From Nocardiopsis sp. NRRL B-16309 (GTDB taxonomy: Bacteria; Actinomycetota; Actinomycetes; Streptosporangiales; Streptosporangiaceae): a DNA stretch of 64,000 nt. Below the pieces are notes generated by a model. That model did not search any database. It saw nothing but the letters and a program-made list of their open reading frames with translations, and had not been told where the DNA came from. Made by a program: the position numbers and the translations under genes. Below are positions 60,484 to 64,000 of this stretch, one piece after another; position 1 is the first letter of the stretch; every line of letters starts with the position of its first letter. Where the stretch lies: NCBI RefSeq assembly GCF_001279585.1, contig NZ_LGEC01000080.1, positions 218,184 through 282,183 on the forward strand, given 5' to 3'.

Positions 60484-60908
60484 TCAGGGAGCGGCCGACG
60501 GTTGGACGATGATCTGCCAGAGATGGCCGTCAAGGTCGCCGCAGACCCCCGAGTAACCCCACGGGTGCCGCTCGGGCTCGGTGACGACCTCTCCCCCGGC
60601 GTGCCTGGGGCGCGTTCGATCACGTCGGCGACGTCGCTCTGGGTGGTGACCGCCATGCTCAGCAGGCACTCGTTGGACCCGGACGGTGCGACCTCGCGGT
60701 CGTCACCGAGGACCCAGCCGAACCCTCCTGTGGGGACGAGCATCAGCAGTGCCTGGTCGTTGATCTGGAACTGGAGCGGTTCAGGAACACCGTCTTCGGC
60801 CGGTTCGCCCATGGGTTCCAAGCCGAAGGCCTCGCGGTTGAACACCATCGCGCGCCACCGGTCGGCGATGGGAAGGCTGATGACGAGTGTGCCGGTGAGC
60901 GAGGACAT
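60484..60908 (-). pseudogene. VOC (glyoxalase) family protein with a frameshift
   Basis: The first part (MSSLTGTLVISLPIADRWRA to TTQSDVADVIERA) is a VOC protein in one frame; the second part (RHAGGEVVTEPERHPWGYSG then VCGDLDGHLWQIIVQPSAAP) is the natural end in another frame. The switch falls near 60601-60612, in or beside a run of C/G (GGGGCG). One base too many or two too few would explain it. The uncorrected frame runs on to 60420 with non-family sequence. A sequencing error is possible, otherwise a fresh pseudogene. Confidence 0.75.
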
Positions 60909-61064
60909 GGGGCTCCGTTCGCCGTGTGCCTGGCATGGTCACCCGCTCTGACCTTCGGCGCCGGCCGAACTCATCGCGAGGTGGGGTTGCACTCGCCTTG
61001 TACCAAAGAGCACACCAGGAGCACTTTCGAGGTGCCGGACACGAGAAAACCTTGAGAATGGAGG
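60909..61064. other. spacer with no gene seen
   Basis: It lies between the VOC start and the tRNA-like fragment. A-rich patches appear after 61000. No promoter or repeat is clear. Confidence 0.35.
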
Positions 61065-61110
61065 GGTGGTCCAGGGGATCGAGCCCTGAACCCGCGGATC
61101 AAAAGTCCAC
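61065..61110 (-). other. tRNA-like 3' fragment (possible att remnant)
   Basis: Read on the minus strand, the sequence can be drawn as an anticodon arm GTGGA-CTTTTGA-TCCGC (anticodon UUU if the loop is 7 bases), a 5-base variable loop, a T-arm CAGGG-CTCGATC-CCCTG and an acceptor 3' strand GACCACC. The D-arm and 5' acceptor half are absent on the far side. The T-loop lacks the usual TTC start. A 3' tRNA piece is what many integrative elements leave behind at their attachment site, but chance resemblance is not excluded. Confidence 0.3.
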
Positions 61111-61379
61111 GTGAATGCGGGGGATTCGTTCCGTTATGTGCTTGTTTGTTATTTTCTGCCCCGGCGTCGTGGGGCTGCCGGAGGCCGTGCAAGACCACCG
61201 GGGCCTACCTGGTTCCGAAACACCGGAGCCATCACGGAGCGATTCCGGTCCGGAGCACCCGTCCTCGAACAGGGGCTGTGCGGGGCTGGCGGTGATCTTG
61301 TGCGCGAAGCCGGCCGCCATGGGGGTTGCTCTGTGCACGGTGGAAATGACACCCGCAGTGTGGCGCCACCTCTTCGTTG

Positions 61380-62030
61380 TCAGCGGGAAAGGCTCTCGTT
61401 CTCCTGCTGGAACGAGGCCAGGACATTGTTGACTTCGGCGGGAAGCCTGCCAGAAGGCGGACGGGGAGTCGGCACCTGGAGCTGGATGAGCTGCGAGGGC
61501 TGTGGGCGCTGAGAGGGGCCTGTCCGCACCATGTGTTCGATGCGGTCGGCATAGCCGTTGAAACCCTGCGATTCGTGCCATGCGTACGACGGGCCCTGCG
61601 TCGTGAGCGGATCGAACCCCCACCTTTCGATCCTCGCCGCGGCCTCGTTCTGCAGGATCGGGTCGGCCAGCGCTGCTCGGCGCCTGACCTTGCGGATGAC
61701 GAAGAACGTGACCCCCAGGCCGACGAACAGCGCCAGTGATACGGCTCGTTGGATGATTGGTCCGGAGGTGTCGGGGTCGTCGAGGGCCCTGCAGTCGGAC
61801 ATCACCAGAATGCTGTCCGGCTCGTTGAGCATCTCAACGCATTCCGCATAGGTGAGTTGGCCGGTATCAGCGAGATCCGGGGTCATCGCCGCGATAAGGA
61901 TCTGAAAGAGCAGGCTGAGCGTGAATAGACCGGCGATGACAAAACTCAGGATGGAAGCGATTTTGAGGCCGGTCGGACCTGTCAGGTCCCCCCTTTGAGG
62001 GCGCGCATGTTGACCGAGTCGATGGCGCAC
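61380..62030 (-). CDS. two-helix membrane protein with IS-derived 5' end
   Basis: 216 residues from ATG 62030, but the first 19 or so (MRHRLGQHARPQRGDLTGP) are transposon DNA read in a second frame. The native part begins near TGLKIASILSFVIAGLFTLS, the first membrane segment; the second is IIQRAVSLALFVGLGVTFFV, with an outer loop holding two Cys between them (YAECVEM, MSDCRAL) and a cytoplasmic tail. The original start seems to have been removed by the insertion. I do not recognise the family. Codon use is less GC-biased than in most of the window. Confidence 0.6.
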   Translation of the reverse strand: MRHRLGQHARPQRGDLTGPTGLKIASILSFVIAGLFTLSLLFQILIAAMTPDLADTGQLTYAECVEMLNEPDSILVMSDCRALDDPDTSGPIIQRAVSLALFVGLGVTFFVIRKVRRRAALADPILQNEAAARIERWGFDPLTTQGPSYAWHESQGFNGYADRIEHMVRTGPSQRPQPSQLIQLQVPTPRPPSGRLPAEVNNVLASFQQENESLSR

Positions 62031-62375
62031 CGTGACCAGTCCAGCTCACCGCGAGCACCGAGTTCGTCCAGGACCAGCCGGTGCAGCTTGGCCCAGACCC
62101 GGGCGCGGGTCCACTCGGTGAAGCGGCGGTGCGCAGTGGGCCCGGACGGGCCGAACACCGGCGGGAGCTGCGCCCAGGTACAGCCGGAGGTGGACACGAA
62201 GATGATCGCGGCCAGCACCTCACGATCGCCGTGTCTGCGCCTACCGCCACCCTGGGGTCGGGTGGGCGGTTCGGGCACCACCCGCTGGAACAGTTCCCAC
62301 AGCTCATCCGGCACAAGGCGTTCAACCATCGACACGCGGCCAGGTTACCGAGAATCCAAATGAGATGAGCTCTAA
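61976..62375 (-). mobile_element. IS5 family (IS402/IS427-like) element remnant
   Basis: The transposase start and N-terminal part are present together with a probable terminal repeat region near 62350-62375 (minus strand GAGCTCATCTCATTTGG, as in this group). The other end is lost: sequence similarity stops just after the DLTGP codons near 61980, at the short dyad GACCTG-T-CAGGTC (61976-61988). About 400 of an expected 850-900 bp remain. Confidence 0.7.
61982..62335 (-). pseudogene. IS5-type transposase, N-terminal part (orfA)
   Basis: 117 residues in orfA: ERLVPDELWELFQRVVPEPP, then REVLAAIIFVSTSGCTWAQL and SGPTAHRRFTEWTRARVWAK, ending DSVNMRALKGGT. This is the HTH-bearing N-terminal (DUF4096) part of IS402/IS427 transposases. 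The stop comes right after the run AAAGGGGGG; a -1 shift there gives KGGDLTGP, exactly as in intact family members, so the run is probably the programmed slip site. The catalytic DDE part is missing. Confidence 0.82.
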
Positions 62376-62580
62376 AAGGGTGCTATCGGGGGTTAATACA
62401 GAAGTTGATACACAACCGGGGCGTGACGTGCCTACGGCATGACGTACCTACGCCACCGGTTCCGTGACCGTTCCGTGATCAAACACGGGGGTCCACCGCC
62501 AACCGCTGTAGCGGCCCTCCTCGCCCGGGTCCGTGCCGTGTCTACGGCATGACGTGAGTACGGCGTCGCCGCACCCACGA
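62336..62580. other. spacer with direct repeats
   Basis: No gene is seen. It carries two copies of CTACGGCATGACGT (see the separate entry) and related words such as GTACCTACG and GAGTACGG. Confidence 0.4.
62432..62555. repeat. 14-bp direct repeat pair
   Basis: CTACGGCATGACGT at 62432-62445 and 62542-62555; with flanks, 18 of 19 bases GTG(C/T)CTACGGCATGACGT agree. The copies are 110 bp apart, in gene-free DNA beside the IS remnant. Confidence 0.7.
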
Positions 62581-62609
62581 ACGGCCCCGCCCGGCTCGGG
62601 CGGGGCCGT
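62581..62609. terminator. 13-bp perfect hairpin terminator
   Basis: ACGGCCCCGCCCG (62581-62593) and CGGGCGGGGCCGT (62597-62609) pair perfectly around GCT. It lies 66 bp downstream of the secreted-protein gene on the minus strand. Confidence 0.82.
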
Positions 62610-62674
62610 CATCGTGGTCGGGTTACTCGCCGTCTCCGAACACCCCCATGTCGGGCTTCTCCGGCTCCGGCTAC

Positions 62675-63139
62675 TCAGACCCTCGGTGAGCCCTCGAGGG
62701 AATAGCTATTGGCGTAGCCCCAGGCAAACACGCTTTCAGCGACTTCGATGGTCGACCCGAAGCACACCGACCACGAGTTCAACAGGACGGTTCCCGTGCC
62801 ACAGTCCCAGTTGCCCCAATTGGCGGCATATGAGCTATTCAGGGCCACCCGTGCAGGGACGTACTGGCTGTATCTGCCGTTGTTCCGCACGATCACCGCC
62901 CCCTGCACGCTCGCCCCACTCGGCGATCTGATCGCGCACACCTGTGCGACCAGGTTGGTGCCAACGCTCTCACTGCCGTCGCAGCGCCAGGTGCTGGAGC
63001 TGGAGGTGATCGGGTTCGTGTTGCCGTACCGCACCCACGTACCGGTCGCGGCGGCGGCGGGTGTGGCGGTGGCCAGGCTCAGCCCGAGTGCGACGGAGGC
63101 GACGGCTACCGCCGCGGCGGCCTTCTTCTTCCACAGCAT
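62675..63139 (-). CDS. small secreted protein of unknown function
   Basis: 154 residues from ATG 63139 (GAGGAG upstream). Signal peptide: KKK, a hydrophobic core (AVAVASVALGLSLATA) and a cleavage site after AAA near residue 30. The mature part of about 122 residues has four Cys (WRCDG, AQVCAI, NWDCGTG, WSVCFG) that can form two disulphides, and many Ser, Asn and aromatic residues, as in small lectin-like or inhibitor folds. No family is recognised. The upstream spacer has no partner gene. Confidence 0.75.
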   Translation of the reverse strand: MLWKKKAAAAVAVASVALGLSLATATPAAAATGTWVRYGNTNPITSSSSTWRCDGSESVGTNLVAQVCAIRSPSGASVQGAVIVRNNGRYSQYVPARVALNSSYAANWGNWDCGTGTVLLNSWSVCFGSTIEVAESVFAWGYANSYSLEGSPRV

Positions 63140-63347
63140 GGCGGAAACTCCTCGTGTCAAAGGTAAATAGGCGAGGACAGTGTGCCGCACCATGGCCGAT
63201 CAGCCAAGACCTCAGGGGCGCGCGGGTGCGGCATGGCCGGATGTGGCCACACTTACGCGGAAGAGGCTGGAGGCCCGCGCGAGCACCCACTCGCAGCTGC
63301 CGTCATCGGAGGTCAGAACCGTCCGATAAGTGGACATAGCACGCGGC

Positions 63348-63387
63348 GAAGGTAGACCACTCTGAACGCCCGGATTGGTCTACCTTC
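63348..63387. repeat. 12-bp perfect inverted repeat between two genes
   Basis: GAAGGTAGACCA (63348-63359) and TGGTCTACCTTC (63376-63387) are exact inverted copies around 16 bases. It lies just after the end of the 63413 gene (minus strand) and 200 bp before the secreted-protein gene. It may be a terminator, a regulator site or the end of a lost mobile element. Confidence 0.7.
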
Positions 63388-63412
63388 TGACCTGCGGAAA
63401 TGCCACGGCTGG

Positions 63413-63856
63413 TCAATGGGAGGTGGCTCCTGGGCGCCTATCCGCGCGGCGTGCTTCCCGTTCGGCCCGGCGCCGCTGCTCTGCCTCGACGCGGGCCGTG
63501 TACTCCGCGGGGATGCCGTCCGGGGCGTCCTCGACCACGGTTCGCTTGCGCGCCAACATCCGGATGACGTCGGGGTCGGCCGTGTAGGTCACCCCGTCGA
63601 CCCACCACACCCGTTCGCCCTCGTGCGGCCCGGGGGTGGCCACGACCTTCCCCATCTTCGGTCTGGTGTCGTGGGTGATCCTGCGCAGGGTCGGCGCCGG
63701 GTCGTCGACGTCCGCGCACCACTGTGCGGCCTCGTCGGCTGTGCGCGGCACGGTCTTCCCGGACCGTAGGCGCCGCAACCGGTCCTGGGCGCGCATCCGG
63801 GCGCCCAACTCCTGTGCCGCATCGAGGCGCTTCCAGAAGTCCTCTCCGGGTCTCAC
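63413..63856 (-). CDS. hypothetical protein coupled to an integrase-core fragment
   Basis: 147 residues from GTG 63856, with GGGGAGGGGG upstream. Its start overlaps the stop of the integrase-like frame by 4 bases (GTGA). The protein is charged: DFWKRLDAAQELGARMRAQD, a middle with RITHDTRPKMGKVVATPGPH and GERVWWVDGVTYTADPDVI, and a basic helical C-terminus (VEAEQRRRAEREARRADRR). No family is recognised. The overlap suggests a joint transcript with the upstream gene. Confidence 0.65.
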   Translation of the reverse strand: MRPGEDFWKRLDAAQELGARMRAQDRLRRLRSGKTVPRTADEAAQWCADVDDPAPTLRRITHDTRPKMGKVVATPGPHEGERVWWVDGVTYTADPDVIRMLARKRTVVEDAPDGIPAEYTARVEAEQRRRAEREARRADRRPGATSH

Positions 63857-64000
63857 CGGTCCCCCTCCCCAGCGGCCAGGAGGGCGGCCACCTGCCGTGC
63901 GAGCGCGTTCGTGGTCAACGCCGCCGTGGGCGAGGAATCGATCGCCCACCCGACCACACGCCGCGAGCACACGTCCAGCACCACCGCGCAGTAGACCTTG
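63853..64000 (-). CDS. integrase-core (rve) transposase, truncated C-terminal end, partial
   Basis: Open from the window edge: KVYCAVVLDVCSRRVVGWAI, then DSSPTAALTTNALARQVAAL, ending LAAGEGDR and TGA 63853-63855. The first part is the rve segment typical of IS3-type transposases (usually YLAVVLDLFSRRVVGW). The protein stops before the second Asp and the Glu of the DDE site, so it is truncated or has decayed. The rest lies beyond the window. Confidence 0.7.
   Translation of the reverse strand, partial: KVYCAVVLDVCSRRVVGWAIDSSPTAALTTNALARQVAALLAAGEGDR

Noticed and set aside
61111..61512. 133-residue plus-strand frame with several Cys
   Set aside because: It overlaps the membrane protein gene in antisense, lacks a ribosome site, and shows no family pattern.

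Overview
The window is very GC-rich DNA whose coding frames have mostly G or C in the third codon position. It carries a BldC-like regulator, a WhiJ-type XRE/DUF397/ATPase cluster, an LAL regulator, a class E-type (LAXTG) sorting signal and many leaderless promoters. Together these point to a mycelial actinomycete. I think Streptosporangiales, perhaps Nocardiopsis or a relative, is the best guess, but that is inference. No rRNA, intact tRNA or CRISPR array was seen.

Layout. 1-9.2 kb: the end of urea carboxylase and allophanate hydrolase (ATP-dependent urea breakdown), a TetR/GNAT pair, an alpha/beta hydrolase, a MocR regulator divergent from an AhpD-like gene and an MFS pump, and NhaA. 9.5-15.3 kb: a 90-bp tandem array, a second hydrolase, a wall-anchored Pro-rich protein, a truncated MHS transporter, a fatty-acid desaturase, a 153-bp foldback element and a HEAT-like protein. 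15.4-22.8 kb: an eight-gene minus-strand operon (FMN reductase, flavin reductase, ABC ATPase/permease/lipoprotein, RutA-like monooxygenase, RutB-like amidohydrolase, NtaA-like monooxygenase). It looks like an import-and-ring-cleavage pathway for an N-heterocycle or similar compound, with a dyad operator at its head. 22.8-26 kb: an unknown protein and a DHA2 pump with a MerR-type promoter, followed by a TetR gene. 26.1-35.8 kb: a Ser/Thr kinase, an oxidoreductase, a DsbA-like protein, a 1001-residue LAL regulator, a repeat-rich spacer and a divergent NmrA/FMO pair.

36-45.3 kb: a flavoprotein divergent from an ArsR-acetyltransferase fusion around a long operator, MazG-like, flavoprotein/XRE, a second FMO-like enzyme, a Crp-type regulator, a DUF2945 protein and a COG3910-type ATPase. 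45.3-53 kb: NmrA/AraC, DUF397-XRE / HATPase-BldC, enoyl-CoA hydratase, an L,D-transpeptidase-like lipoprotein and an RDD protein. 53.1-57.8 kb: a TetR gene divergent from a translationally coupled DUF2867/DUF6463/56-aa operon with two near-identical operators, a DesK/DesR-like two-component system and a CPBP protease. 58.2-60.9 kb: a lone acetolactate synthase large subunit, a DUF397 gene and a frameshifted VOC gene.

61-64 kb looks like mobile or decaying DNA. It holds a tRNA-like 3' fragment, an IS5-type transposase remnant whose -1 frame runs into a membrane protein, short direct repeats, a small secreted protein, an unknown gene coupled to a truncated integrase-core ORF, and a perfect inverted repeat.

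Two themes recur. Several regulators sit divergent from their likely targets with clear dyads between them. Many intergenic spaces carry their own family of degenerate GC-rich repeats.
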